Of a stretch of DNA of 64,000 nt, positions 56,376 to 64,000 are shown piece after piece. The translations under genes were made by a program, and so were the position numbers. Source of the DNA: Vibrio jasicida CAIM 1864 = LMG 25398 (lineage in GTDB: Bacteria > Pseudomonadota > Gammaproteobacteria > Enterobacterales > Vibrionaceae); the NCBI RefSeq assembly GCF_000400365.1, contig NZ_BAOG01000014.1, positions 62,001 through 126,000 of the forward strand. Direction: 5' to 3'. Every line of letters starts with the position of its first letter. Position 1 is the stretch's first letter. The notes under the pieces were generated by a model. That model was not told the DNA's origin. It worked only from the letters and a program-made list of their open reading frames with translations, and ran no database searches.

Positions 56376-58646
56376 ATGCTAAATAAAGAACTAGAATCAA
56401 GCCTTAACGGTGCATTCGCTCGTGCACGTGATAAACGCCACGAGTTTATGACTGTCGAACACCTCCTACTTGCATTATTGGAGAATGATGCAGCTAAGGA
56501 AGCCCTACTAGCCTGCAAAGCGGATCTTGACGCTTTGCGCAACGAACTCGATATTTTTATCGACCAAACAACGCCACTCATCCCAGAAAGTGACGAGACG
56601 CGCGAAACCCAGCCGACATTGAGCTTTCAGCGTGTACTTCAGCGCGCCGTTTTCCATGTACAGTCGTCTGGTCGTAGTGAAGTGACCGGTGCAAATGTAC
56701 TTGTTGCTATCTTTAGTGAGCAAGAATCTCACGCTGCTTATCTATTGAAGAAGAACGACATCTCTCGTTTAGACATCGTTAACTTCATTTCCCACGGCAT
56801 CACAAAAGCTTCGGGTTCTAATGAAGACCCATCTTCGTCTGACTCTTTTGGTTCAGAAGCGCCAGAAGAAACGAATCCAGAAGAACGATTGGAAAGCTTT
56901 GCGACTAACCTAAACCAAGTCGCGAAAGCTGGTAATATCGATCCACTCATCGGGCGAGATAAAGAGCTAGAACGTACTATTCAAGTTCTTTGTCGCCGAC
57001 GTAAAAACAACCCGTTGCTAGTTGGTGAAGCAGGCGTTGGTAAAACAGCAATCGCTGAGGGTCTAGCTTGGAGAATTGTTGAAGGCCAAGTACCAGAAGT
57101 GATTCAAAACAGTGTTATCTATTCTCTAGATATCGGCTCTTTGCTTGCTGGTACAAAATATCGTGGTGATTTCGAGAAACGCTTTAAGTCAGTCTTGAAG
57201 CAGCTTGAGAAAGAAGAAGACGCGATTCTGTTTATTGATGAAATTCACACCATCATTGGTGCAGGTGCAGCTTCTGGTGGTCAAGTTGATGCAGCGAACC
57301 TAATCAAACCTCTGCTGAGTAGCGGTAAACTGCGTTGTATCGGTTCGACAACTTACCAAGAGTACAGCAACATCTTTGAAAAAGAGCGCGCGTTGTCTCG
57401 CCGTTTCCAAAAGATCGATGTCGTAGAGCCATCGCTGGACGATACGACGAAGATCCTAATTGGTTTGAAACCAAAATACGAAGCGCACCATGAAGTCCGT
57501 TACACCAACAAAGCGCTACGTGCAGCGGTTGAGTTATCGGCGAAATACATCAATGAACGTCATTTGCCAGATAAAGCGATCGACGTGATTGATGAAGCGG
57601 GTGCACGCAGCCGTTTAGCGCCGGCGAGTCGTCGTAAGAAGACGGTTGGCGTTGCAGACATCGAATCCATGGTTGCGAAGATGGCGCGTATTCCAGAGAA
57701 ATCTGTGTCGTCGTCTGACAAAGACATTCTGAAGAACCTTGATGACAAGATGAAGATGCTGGTCTTTGGCCAAGACAATGCGATTGACGCACTGTCAGAG
57801 GCGATCAAGCTATCTCGTGCTGGTTTAGGCGTTGATAACAAGCCTGTTGGTTCATTCTTGTTTGCCGGTCCAACTGGGGTTGGTAAAACAGAAGTGACGG
57901 TTCAGCTTTCTAAACTATTAGGCATTGAGCTTCTTCGTTTTGATATGTCTGAGTATGGTGAACGTCATTCTGTGAGTCGTCTGATTGGTGCACCCCCAGG
58001 TTATGTTGGTTACGATCAAGGTGGTTTGCTGACTGATGCGGTGCTAAAACACCCGCACTCAGTGGTTCTGCTTGATGAAATCGAAAAAGCACACCCAGAT
58101 ATCTTTAATTTGCTGCTGCAAGTCATGGATAACGGTACGCTAACGGATAATAACGGTCGCAAAGCGGATTTCCGTAACGTGATCCTTGTTATGACAACCA
58201 ATGCTGGTGTAGCTGAAACTGAGAAGAAATCGATCGGTCTGATCCAGCAGGACCACAGTCATGACGCGATGGCGGAAATTAAGAAGGTGTTCACACCTGA
58301 ATTCCGTAACCGTCTAGATAATATCATTTGGTTCAATAGCCTAGACGAAACAGTCATCCATCAAGTTGTTGATAAGTTCATTGTTGAGCTTCAAGTACAA
58401 TTGGATGCTCGCGGCGTATCAATGGAAGTGTCTCAAGACGCTCGCCATTGGTTGGCGGATAGAGGTTATGACAAAGCGATGGGAGCTCGTCCTATGGGGC
58501 GTGTTATCCAAGAGCAGCTTAAGAAACCTCTGGCAAATGAACTGTTGTTTGGTTCACTTGTAGATGGCGGAACAGTGAGAGTCACGCTTGTGAAAGACGA
58601 GCTTAAGTTTGAATACCTAAGCGAGAAAGAAGCAGCACTTCACTAA
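56376..58646 (+). CDS. clpA: ATP-dependent Clp protease ATP-binding subunit ClpA
   Basis: Hexameric AAA+ unfoldase that feeds substrates into ClpP. The 756-residue product has an N-terminal double Clp repeat (about 1-145), where ClpS binds. The first AAA domain has Walker A Gly-Glu-Ala-Gly-Val-Gly-Lys-Thr near 213, and the second has Gly-Pro-Thr-Gly-Val-Gly-Lys-Thr near 495. The ClpP-docking loop is seen as Ile-Gly-Leu near 618. ATG 56376 is preceded by CGGGAGG, an excellent ribosome-binding site; the frame from 56337 includes this site and is not real. Terminators follow. Confidence 0.96.
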   Translation: MLNKELESSLNGAFARARDKRHEFMTVEHLLLALLENDAAKEALLACKADLDALRNELDIFIDQTTPLIPESDETRETQPTLSFQRVLQRAVFHVQSSGRSEVTGANVLVAIFSEQESHAAYLLKKNDISRLDIVNFISHGITKASGSNEDPSSSDSFGSEAPEETNPEERLESFATNLNQVAKAGNIDPLIGRDKELERTIQVLCRRRKNNPLLVGEAGVGKTAIAEGLAWRIVEGQVPEVIQNSVIYSLDIGSLLAGTKYRGDFEKRFKSVLKQLEKEEDAILFIDEIHTIIGAGAASGGQVDAANLIKPLLSSGKLRCIGSTTYQEYSNIFEKERALSRRFQKIDVVEPSLDDTTKILIGLKPKYEAHHEVRYTNKALRAAVELSAKYINERHLPDKAIDVIDEAGARSRLAPASRRKKTVGVADIESMVAKMARIPEKSVSSSDKDILKNLDDKMKMLVFGQDNAIDALSEAIKLSRAGLGVDNKPVGSFLFAGPTGVGKTEVTVQLSKLLGIELLRFDMSEYGERHSVSRLIGAPPGYVGYDQGGLLTDAVLKHPHSVVLLDEIEKAHPDIFNLLLQVMDNGTLTDNNGRKADFRNVILVMTTNAGVAETEKKSIGLIQQDHSHDAMAEIKKVFTPEFRNRLDNIIWFNSLDETVIHQVVDKFIVELQVQLDARGVSMEVSQDARHWLADRGYDKAMGARPMGRVIQEQLKKPLANELLFGSLVDGGTVRVTLVKDELKFEYLSEKEAALH

Positions 58647-58667
58647 TTCTCTGTTGAAATCTATTTT

Positions 58668-58698
58668 AAAAGCGTGCGCCTAGGTGTGCGCTTTTTTG
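58668..58698 (+). terminator. Terminator after clpA
   Basis: AAAAGCG and CGCTTTT close a longer stem with some wobble pairs, followed by a T run, 22 bases after the stop. Confidence 0.8.
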
Positions 58699-58780
58699 TG
58701 TCTGCAAGAATGGAGCAAGCCTGTGGAGTGTATTGAAACTCCCAAAAGTAAGCTTGGTATTGAGAGCAAAAAAACAGACA

Positions 58781-58815
58781 ATAAAAAACGGAGCCTTGAG
58801 CTCCGTTTTTTATTG
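58781..58815. terminator. Bidirectional terminator between clpA and infA
   Basis: AAAAAACGGAGC and GCTCCGTTTTTT form a perfect 12-bp stem with a 5-base loop. It sits 18 bases past the convergent infA stop. Confidence 0.93.
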
Positions 58816-58832
58816 TATTCGAAAATCAGAGA

Positions 58833-59051
<219 letters not shown>

Positions 59052-59131
59052 TTAATCCTCTTTAGAAATTAGGCGGTATTAGCGCGCTTATTTTGCCGCT
59101 AAACAGTAATTATGTAAAGTTGGGGCGTATT

Positions 59132-59833
59132 CTACCCTTGCCAACGCTGATTTACTAGCCTTTGGTGTCGTTGAAAGCGAGTTTTGTAGTTCATTGCCGG
59201 ACATTCATCGATTTGATAGCCCAAATAAAGCCAATGTTTGTTCTGTTGCTGGCAAAACTCAATCTGATACAACACAGCTAACGTACCGAGAGATAAGGAA
59301 AAATCAGGGTCATAGAAGGTGTAAAAGGCGCTTGAACAATTCTCCATTATATCGGTAACTGCGACGGCGATTAATTGCCCAGAATCCGTGTATAAATGGA
59401 GAAAACCCGTCTTCAACCAAGTCGTTTGCGCAAATCTTGCGAACTCATCTTCTTTCGGTGGATACATAGTGCCATCTTTGTGGCGTTTACAAATATATCG
59501 ACTGTATAAATCGAACCATGCATCATCGAGCTCAGATTTCATTTCCCATTGAATGGTCTTCGCTTTGTTCAATAAACGCTTTTGGCTTTTAGAACGGATG
59601 AAATCGGGCACAGCAATCCTTATCGGCTGACAAGCATTACACTGCTCACAGTGAGGTTTGTAAATCGTGTCGCCACTGCGACGAAACCCATTGGCCATGA
59701 GTATTTGGTAGTTCTGGTCGCTGTGTAAACTAGGATCTAGCGCCACTGCAACGCGCTCTTGGCGCTCCGGTAGGTAGCTGCATGGGTGATTGTTGGTCAA
59801 CCCGATACGAATTTGTTGAAGATCCGTGCTCAT
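59132..59833 (-). CDS. bpt: Aspartate/glutamate leucyltransferase Bpt
   Basis: Attaches leucine from Leu-tRNA to proteins with N-terminal Asp or Glu, making them ClpS substrates; first shown in Vibrio vulnificus. The 233-residue protein is of the Ate1 type. The N-terminal region has Cys-Ser-Tyr-Leu-Pro near 18 and Cys-Glu-Gln-Cys-Asn-Ala-Cys-Gln-Pro-Ile-Arg near 62-72, giving the cysteine pairs. The C-terminal GNAT-like half has Phe-Tyr-Asp-Pro-Asp near 172 and Gly-Tyr-Gln-Ile-Asp near 205. Its start overlaps the aat stop by four bases (ATGA), so the two are coupled. Confidence 0.95.
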   Translation of the reverse strand: MSTDLQQIRIGLTNNHPCSYLPERQERVAVALDPSLHSDQNYQILMANGFRRSGDTIYKPHCEQCNACQPIRIAVPDFIRSKSQKRLLNKAKTIQWEMKSELDDAWFDLYSRYICKRHKDGTMYPPKEDEFARFAQTTWLKTGFLHLYTDSGQLIAVAVTDIMENCSSAFYTFYDPDFSLSLGTLAVLYQIEFCQQQNKHWLYLGYQIDECPAMNYKTRFQRHQRLVNQRWQG

Positions 59834-60540
59834 GATTCAGCGCCTTGCAAAGTTTGTGGTTCGAACGTTTCCAAATTAATTTTCTTATCCCTTAAAGATA
59901 GTAGTTTTTGTACGAAATCGTCACGCTCTAGTTCAAAGGCTCCAAGGGATCGCAGGTGAGGGTTCATCACCTGACAATCGATTAATTGGCCTTGGTTTGA
60001 CGCCAAATGTTCGCATAAATACCACAATGCAACTTTAGAAGCGTTGTCTTTGAGACTGAACATCGACTCACCACAGAAAAGTTGGCCGACGCTGATACCA
60101 TACAACCCCCCGACCAATTGATCATCGTGCCATACTTCTACTGAGTGGCAGTGTCCTTGCTTGGCAAGCGCAATATAGGAAGCTTGCATCTCCGGATTGA
60201 GCCATGTTTCTTCCGCTGGACGGGTAGAAGCGCACAATTCAATTACGTGCTCGGTTGCATTGTTTAGCGTTACTTTATACTGTTGTTTACGCTGAAACTT
60301 TTTAAGGCTCTTTGATGGAGTGAAAGTTGCTGGGTCAAAAACCGCTCTCGGAGATGGACTCCACCATAAGATTGGTTCTCCAGGCCCATACCAAGGGAAG
60401 ATTCCTTGATGGTAACCCGTTAGGATCCTTTGAGGATTGAGATCGCCCCCAAATGCTAACAATCCATTTGGGTCGTGTAGGGCCTCATAGGGAGAAGGGA
60501 AGGCAAAAGAGTCATCAAGTTCAGTTAAATAAATAGCCAT
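59830..60540 (-). CDS. aat: Leucyl/phenylalanyl-tRNA-protein transferase Aat
   Basis: Attaches Leu or Phe to proteins with N-terminal Lys or Arg, creating N-degrons for ClpS-ClpAP. The 236-residue product has the family blocks Gly-Leu-Leu-Ala-Phe-Gly-Gly-Asp-Leu near 29, Gly-Ile-Phe-Pro-Trp-Tyr near 48 and Gly-Gly-Leu-Tyr-Gly-Ile near 144. ATG 60540 gives the correct N-terminus (Met-Ala-Ile-Tyr-Leu-Thr-Glu-Leu); the frame to 60594 would overlap the divergent gene. It forms an operon with bpt. Confidence 0.96.
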   Translation of the reverse strand: MAIYLTELDDSFAFPSPYEALHDPNGLLAFGGDLNPQRILTGYHQGIFPWYGPGEPILWWSPSPRAVFDPATFTPSKSLKKFQRKQQYKVTLNNATEHVIELCASTRPAEETWLNPEMQASYIALAKQGHCHSVEVWHDDQLVGGLYGISVGQLFCGESMFSLKDNASKVALWYLCEHLASNQGQLIDCQVMNPHLRSLGAFELERDDFVQKLLSLRDKKINLETFEPQTLQGAES

Positions 60541-60581
60541 AAAGAAGAGTTTACCAACATCAAAGCCTATAGGAATGAAAT

Positions 60582-61058
60582 ATGAGCAGAGCAATACTTA
60601 GCGCAAAACGATGGGCATGGATCATACTGTTTTTACCATTTTTCGCCAATGCAGCTTATGAAAGAAATGTCGCAAAACCAGTGAATCAAGTGGTGTATGG
60701 CAAGGTTGATTCTGTGCGATACATTACTCAACAAGAAGTTAAACAGTCGCAAAGCAACGGTTGGGAAACACTACTCGGTGCGACCATTGGTGGCTTAGTT
60801 GGTAACCAGTTTGGTGGTGGTACAGGTAAAGAAGTCGCAACCGCAGTTGGCGCGTTGGCAGGTGCGGCCGTGGTCAAAAACCGTAATAACTACGAATATA
60901 CGGTTGAATATAAATTGGTTGAATTACTGGTCAAGGTAGACGGCAACAAGCTAATTAATGTGATTCAAGACGTGGACAATAGTATGTTGTTTAACCGTGG
61001 TGACGATGTGCGAATCCTATATTTTGACGACGGTGTAAGGGTCGATATCGCTTATTAA
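60582..61058 (+). CDS. Glycine-zipper 2TM domain protein (17-kDa antigen/SlyB-like)
   Basis: Predicted envelope protein of 158 residues. A signal peptide of about 24 residues ends at Ala-Asn-Ala-Ala, with no lipobox cysteine, so unlike SlyB it is not a lipoprotein. A glycine-zipper double helix (about 63-95) contains Leu-Gly-Ala-Thr-Ile-Gly-Gly-Leu-Val-Gly-Asn-Gln-Phe-Gly-Gly-Gly. A C-terminal beta domain follows. ATG 60582 has an AGGA site. It diverges from aat with 41 bases between starts. The role of such proteins is envelope integrity in general; the function of this one is not known. Confidence 0.75.
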   Translation: MSRAILSAKRWAWIILFLPFFANAAYERNVAKPVNQVVYGKVDSVRYITQQEVKQSQSNGWETLLGATIGGLVGNQFGGGTGKEVATAVGALAGAAVVKNRNNYEYTVEYKLVELLVKVDGNKLINVIQDVDNSMLFNRGDDVRILYFDDGVRVDIAY

Positions 61059-61073
61059 GCTGACGTTAGCATA

Positions 61074-61108
61074 CTAATTTTTGAGCTGACTAATTATTCA
61101 AAAATTAG
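61074..61108. repeat. 11-bp AT-rich inverted repeat between the glycine-zipper gene and aroA
   Basis: CTAATTTTTGA at 61074-61084 and TCAAAAATTAG at 61098-61108 are perfect complements with a 13-base spacer. It lies 15 bases after the stop and 110 bases before aroA. It could be a weak terminator or an operator. Confidence 0.55.
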
Positions 61109-61218
61109 CATGGATTTACTCTGGTTTTGTGTTGGTTTTTTCGTTAGTCTGAATTCACGAAGAATTGTTTAGCTCTCTAATAAAATCGAAAGAGGGCACA
61201 AAGGATTATCTACTTTCA

Positions 61219-62499
61219 ATGGAAAGCCTAACGTTACAACCTATCAACAAAATTCAAGGGGAAGTGAATCTTCCTGGATCGAAAAGCGTTTCTAACCGAG
61301 CTCTGCTTCTCGCTGCCCTTGCAAAAGGCATGACTCGTTTGACCAACCTTCTAGATAGCGATGACATTCGCCATATGTTGAATGCACTGACTAAGCTTGG
61401 TGTGCAGTACCAACTGTCTGAAGACAACACAGAATGTGTTGTAGAAGGTCTTGGTCGTCCATTTTCAGTTTCTGAACCAGTAGAGCTATTTCTTGGTAAC
61501 GCGGGGACAGCGATGCGCCCGCTTGCCGCAGCATTGTGTCTTGGACATGGTGAGTATGTTCTGACTGGTGAACCTCGTATGAAAGAGCGTCCGATCGGTC
61601 ACCTAGTGACAGCCCTTCAAGCGGCTGGTGCAGACGTTACTTACCTAGAAAACGAAAACTACCCACCACTGAAAATCGTCGGCACTGGTCTTAAATCTGG
61701 TTCTGTATCGATTGATGGTTCGATTTCTAGCCAATTTTTAACGGCATTTTTAATGTCAGCGCCTTTGGCTGAGGGCGAAATTCGCATCAATATTGAAGGC
61801 GAATTGGTTTCAAAGCCTTACATCGATATCACGCTGCATATCATGAAGCAGTTTGGTGTAGAAGTGATCAATAACGACTACCAAGAGTTTGTTATTCCTG
61901 CTGGTCAGCAATACATTGCGCCGGGTGACTTTTTGGTCGAAGGTGATGCATCATCCGCTTCTTATTTCTTGGCTGCAGCAGCGATCAAAGGTGGTGAGGT
62001 CAAAATCACTGGCATTGGTAAAAACAGCATTCAAGGCGATATCCAATTCGCTGACGCACTGGAGAAAATGGGTGCGGAAATCGAGTGGGGTGAAGACTAC
62101 GTCATTTCTCGTGTTGGTCAATTGAAAGGCATCGATATGGACTACAACCATATCCCAGATGCAGCAATGACAATCGCAACGACTGCATTATTCGCTGAAG
62201 GTACAACCGCGATTCGTAACGTGTACAACTGGCGCGTAAAAGAAACTGACCGTCTATCTGCAATGGCAACTGAACTTCGTAAAGTCGGTGCAGAAGTGGA
62301 AGAGGGTGAGGATTACATCATCGTTAAGCCCGTACCACAGCTTACGCATGCGGCGATTGACACCTACGATGATCACCGTATGGCGATGTGTTTTTCTCTG
62401 GTGGCGCTAAGCGATACACCTGTGACGATTAACGATCCTAAGTGTACGTCAAAGACATTCCCTGACTACTTTGATAAGTTGAAAGCACTGAGTTGTTAA
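61219..62499 (+). CDS. aroA: 3-phosphoshikimate 1-carboxyvinyltransferase (EPSP synthase)
   Basis: Sixth step of the shikimate pathway: shikimate-3-phosphate plus phosphoenolpyruvate to EPSP. The 426-residue product begins Met-Glu-Ser-Leu-Thr-Leu-Gln-Pro-Ile, as in E. coli, so ATG 61219 is chosen over the longer frame at 61165. Motifs include [11 protein letters not shown] near 19-29, [11 protein letters not shown] near 93-103 (class I, glycine at the glyphosate-sensitive position), and Arg-Val-Lys-Glu-Thr-Asp-Arg near 338. serC is not adjacent, unlike in E. coli. A strong terminator follows. Confidence 0.96.
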   Translation: MESLTLQPINKIQGEVNLPGSKSVSNRALLLAALAKGMTRLTNLLDSDDIRHMLNALTKLGVQYQLSEDNTECVVEGLGRPFSVSEPVELFLGNAGTAMRPLAAALCLGHGEYVLTGEPRMKERPIGHLVTALQAAGADVTYLENENYPPLKIVGTGLKSGSVSIDGSISSQFLTAFLMSAPLAEGEIRINIEGELVSKPYIDITLHIMKQFGVEVINNDYQEFVIPAGQQYIAPGDFLVEGDASSASYFLAAAAIKGGEVKITGIGKNSIQGDIQFADALEKMGAEIEWGEDYVISRVGQLKGIDMDYNHIPDAAMTIATTALFAEGTTAIRNVYNWRVKETDRLSAMATELRKVGAEVEEGEDYIIVKPVPQLTHAAIDTYDDHRMAMCFSLVALSDTPVTINDPKCTSKTFPDYFDKLKALSC

Positions 62500-62514
62500 C
62501 TCACTTATTGAAAG

Positions 62515-62547
62515 AAAAAAGCCAGAGTGGATACTCTGGCTTTTTTG
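62515..62547. terminator. Bidirectional terminator between aroA and yciN
   Basis: AAAAAAGCCAGAG and CTCTGGCTTTTTT form a perfect 13-bp stem with a 6-base loop, serving both convergent genes. Confidence 0.93.
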
Positions 62548-62563
62548 ATGAAATTTCAAAAGC

Positions 62564-62812
62564 TTATTTACTTAGTGTGAACTCTTTTGAAAGATGATGC
62601 GCTAGGTATTTAAACATATTGAATACCGCAGTGGTTTTTGGGGTCGGTAGGCCTTTATCGTCTAGGAAATACTCACCTTTAAACACCAAAACATCGTCTT
62701 TTTCTTCTACGCTTGTGGCACGCATTCCTTCGATAAAATCCTCGTGCTCTTGGATGATTTGGTTTGCGATCAACAGGAGGTCGAATTTTTCAATGTGTTT
62801 TCTATCAGACAT
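62564..62812 (-). CDS. yciN: YciN family (DUF2498) protein
   Basis: Small cytoplasmic protein of 82 residues and unknown function. It follows E. coli YciN closely: Leu-Leu-x-x-Ala-Asn-x-Ile-Ile-x-Glu-His-Glu-Asp near residue 15, Val-Leu-Val-Phe-x-Gly-x-Tyr-Phe-Leu-Asp near 42, and Lys-Thr-Thr-Ala-Val-Phe-Asn-Met-Phe-Lys near 58. The start at 62812 gives the family length; the frame to 62830 adds six residues without need. It lies divergent to topA, and yciN-topA are neighbours in E. coli too. Confidence 0.9.
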   Translation of the reverse strand: MSDRKHIEKFDLLLIANQIIQEHEDFIEGMRATSVEEKDDVLVFKGEYFLDDKGLPTPKTTAVFNMFKYLAHHLSKEFTLSK

Positions 62813-63292
62813 AGCGTTCTCGTCATTCAATGAAACTTAATTGGCCGCAGTATACCTACAATTGCCGTGGCTTTGCAGAGGTAAATTTGTGATTACGTGT
62901 TTGCTACAAAGCACACATTAATATAGAAGAAAAACCGCAAAGCATTCTCATATGCTAATGATGCTTATTTCGCTGTCATGATCTAAGGTTACGTTCTGAT
63001 AGCGAAAGAAAAAATATTTTGTGATGAGAGACAAAATTTATTGAATTCGACTAGCGGGCAGAAACTTTGCCTGCTTAGTATATGCCGCTCAAGACCTTTT
63101 GCAGAACCCTGCCTTGTTAAAGTATAAAGGCGATGAATTGTCAACCAATCGGATCTGAATTTCAAAAAAGCAGTTGATCTTCTTTTCATCTCGCACAATA
63201 GTAAAAAAAGAAGCAATGAAATAGAACATTATGCGGGTAGGCTCTTTTTGGAGTTTTCACCCGCATTATTATGAAGGACGTTAGAGTCAGTT
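62813..63292. other. Intergenic region between yciN and topA
   Basis: The topA promoter must lie here; TATAAA near 63122-63127 may be a -10 element. Two hairpins are visible: GCGGGCA/TGCCTGC (63054-63074, one mismatch) and ATGCGGGT/ACCCGCAT (63231-63266, with inner CTC/GAG), the latter in the topA leader 27 bases before the start. No other gene is supported. Confidence 0.45.
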
Positions 63293-64000
63293 ATGGGTAA
63301 ATCGCTCGTTATAGTGGAGTCACCAGCCAAGGCTAAGACGATAAACAAATACCTTGGTAAAGACTTTATTGTTAAGTCTAGTGTTGGTCACGTGCGTGAT
63401 CTGCCTACGGCCGGTCAAAGCACTGGTGAGAAAAAAGCCGCGGCAATTTCTACGAAAGGAATGAGCCCGGAAGAAAAAGCGCGTGTCAAAAAAGAAAAAG
63501 ACCGTAAAGCTCTGATCAAGAAAATGGGGATTAACCCATATCATGACTGGGAAGCGAACTATCAAATCCTTCCGGGTAAAGAAAAAGTCGTTAGTGAACT
63601 GCAAAAACTAGCCAAAGATGCTGATCACGTCTATCTCGCAACCGATTTGGACCGCGAAGGGGAAGCTATCGCATGGCACCTTCGTGAGATCATCGGTGGC
63701 GATGAAGAGCGATACAAACGTGTAGTTTTTAACGAGATTACAAAGAATGCTATCCAACAAGCTTTCCAGACTCCTGGTGAGTTGAATATGGATGGCGTGA
63801 ACGCGCAGCAAGCACGTCGTTTCATGGACCGCGTAGTAGGTTTCATGGTTTCTCCATTGCTATGGAAGAAAGTGGCGCGTGGTTTGTCTGCGGGCCGAGT
63901 GCAGTCAGTGGCTGTTAAGCTATTGGTTGAACGTGAGCGCGAGATTAACGCATTTATTCCAGAAGAGTTCTGGGATATTCACGCAAACACTCATACCAAA
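63293..64000 (+). CDS. topA: DNA topoisomerase I, 3' end outside window
   Basis: Type IA topoisomerase that relaxes negative supercoils. The visible 236 codons open with [17 protein letters not shown], the TOPRIM start (catalytic Glu9). They continue with [12 protein letters not shown] near 117-128 (Asp-x-Asp metal site), and reach domain II with Gln-Gln-Ala-Arg-Arg-Phe-Met-Asp-Arg and Leu-Ser-Ala-Gly-Arg-Val-Gln-Ser near 195. The catalytic tyrosine and zinc ribbons lie beyond the right edge. ATG 63293 is 23 bases after an ATGAAGGACG stretch whose AAGGA is too far to be its site; GAGTCAG is nearer. Confidence 0.96.
   Translation, partial: MGKSLVIVESPAKAKTINKYLGKDFIVKSSVGHVRDLPTAGQSTGEKKAAAISTKGMSPEEKARVKKEKDRKALIKKMGINPYHDWEANYQILPGKEKVVSELQKLAKDADHVYLATDLDREGEAIAWHLREIIGGDEERYKRVVFNEITKNAIQQAFQTPGELNMDGVNAQQARRFMDRVVGFMVSPLLWKKVARGLSAGRVQSVAVKLLVEREREINAFIPEEFWDIHANTHTK

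Overview
The window is a continuous stretch of a gammaproteobacterial chromosome, almost certainly from a Vibrio. The evidence is the combination of a CsiV homologue next to mfd, an OmpT-type Vibrio porin next to dinG, a monomeric NADP-isocitrate dehydrogenase, the Aat-Bpt pair near clpS/clpA, and typical Vibrio codon use. Species cannot be fixed from the sequence alone. Most of the window is core genome. I see no phage, insertion sequence, integron, CRISPR array, tRNA or rRNA gene.

Layout. 1-4.5 kb: ycfL (cut by the window edge), lpoB, thiK-like kinase, ycfP and ndh; ndh has a perfect FNR box just downstream of a good promoter and a structured leader of about 270 nt. 4.5-10 kb (minus strand): GNAT acetyltransferase, csiV, mfd, PilZ protein. 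10-20 kb: lolCDE, DUF2062 protein, comEC, then msbA-lpxK-ycaR-kdsB, so lipoprotein sorting, DNA uptake and LPS synthesis sit together. 20-26 kb (minus): SpoVR, yeaH and the PrkA kinase yeaG, the stress-associated trio, then yfbU. 26-33 kb (minus): an anaerobic block with pflB, an LpxR-like outer-membrane enzyme, pflA, a CbiM-like membrane protein and a DUF3360 membrane protein. 33-38 kb: a poly-glycine lipoprotein of unknown function and a HisP/HisQ/HisM-type amino-acid ABC transporter.

38-45 kb (minus) is the most distinctive region: a type I secretion ATPase and membrane-fusion protein, then a 972-residue acidic RTX-repeat protein. Between the fusion-protein gene and the RTX gene lies an RNA that closely matches the cyclic-di-GMP-I (GEMM-I) riboswitch aptamer. 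This predicts that the secreted RTX protein is controlled by the sessile/motile second messenger independently of its exporter, and points to an adhesin or biofilm-matrix protein rather than a toxin.

45-64 kb: xthA, the translationally coupled yfcA-priC-rsmS operon, dinG, an OmpT-like porin, a DUF2057 protein, rluE, icd, cspD, clpS, clpA, infA, bpt, aat, a glycine-zipper protein, aroA, yciN and the 5' part of topA (cut by the right edge). The N-degron writers (aat, bpt), reader (clpS) and unfoldase (clpA) all lie within 5 kb.

Small genes placed here by hand are ycaR (19120-19299), rsmS/ybaM (45672-45836) and the partial topA (63293-64000). Start codons were chosen from ribosome-binding sites, overlaps and family N-termini, and many are downstream of the longest open frame.
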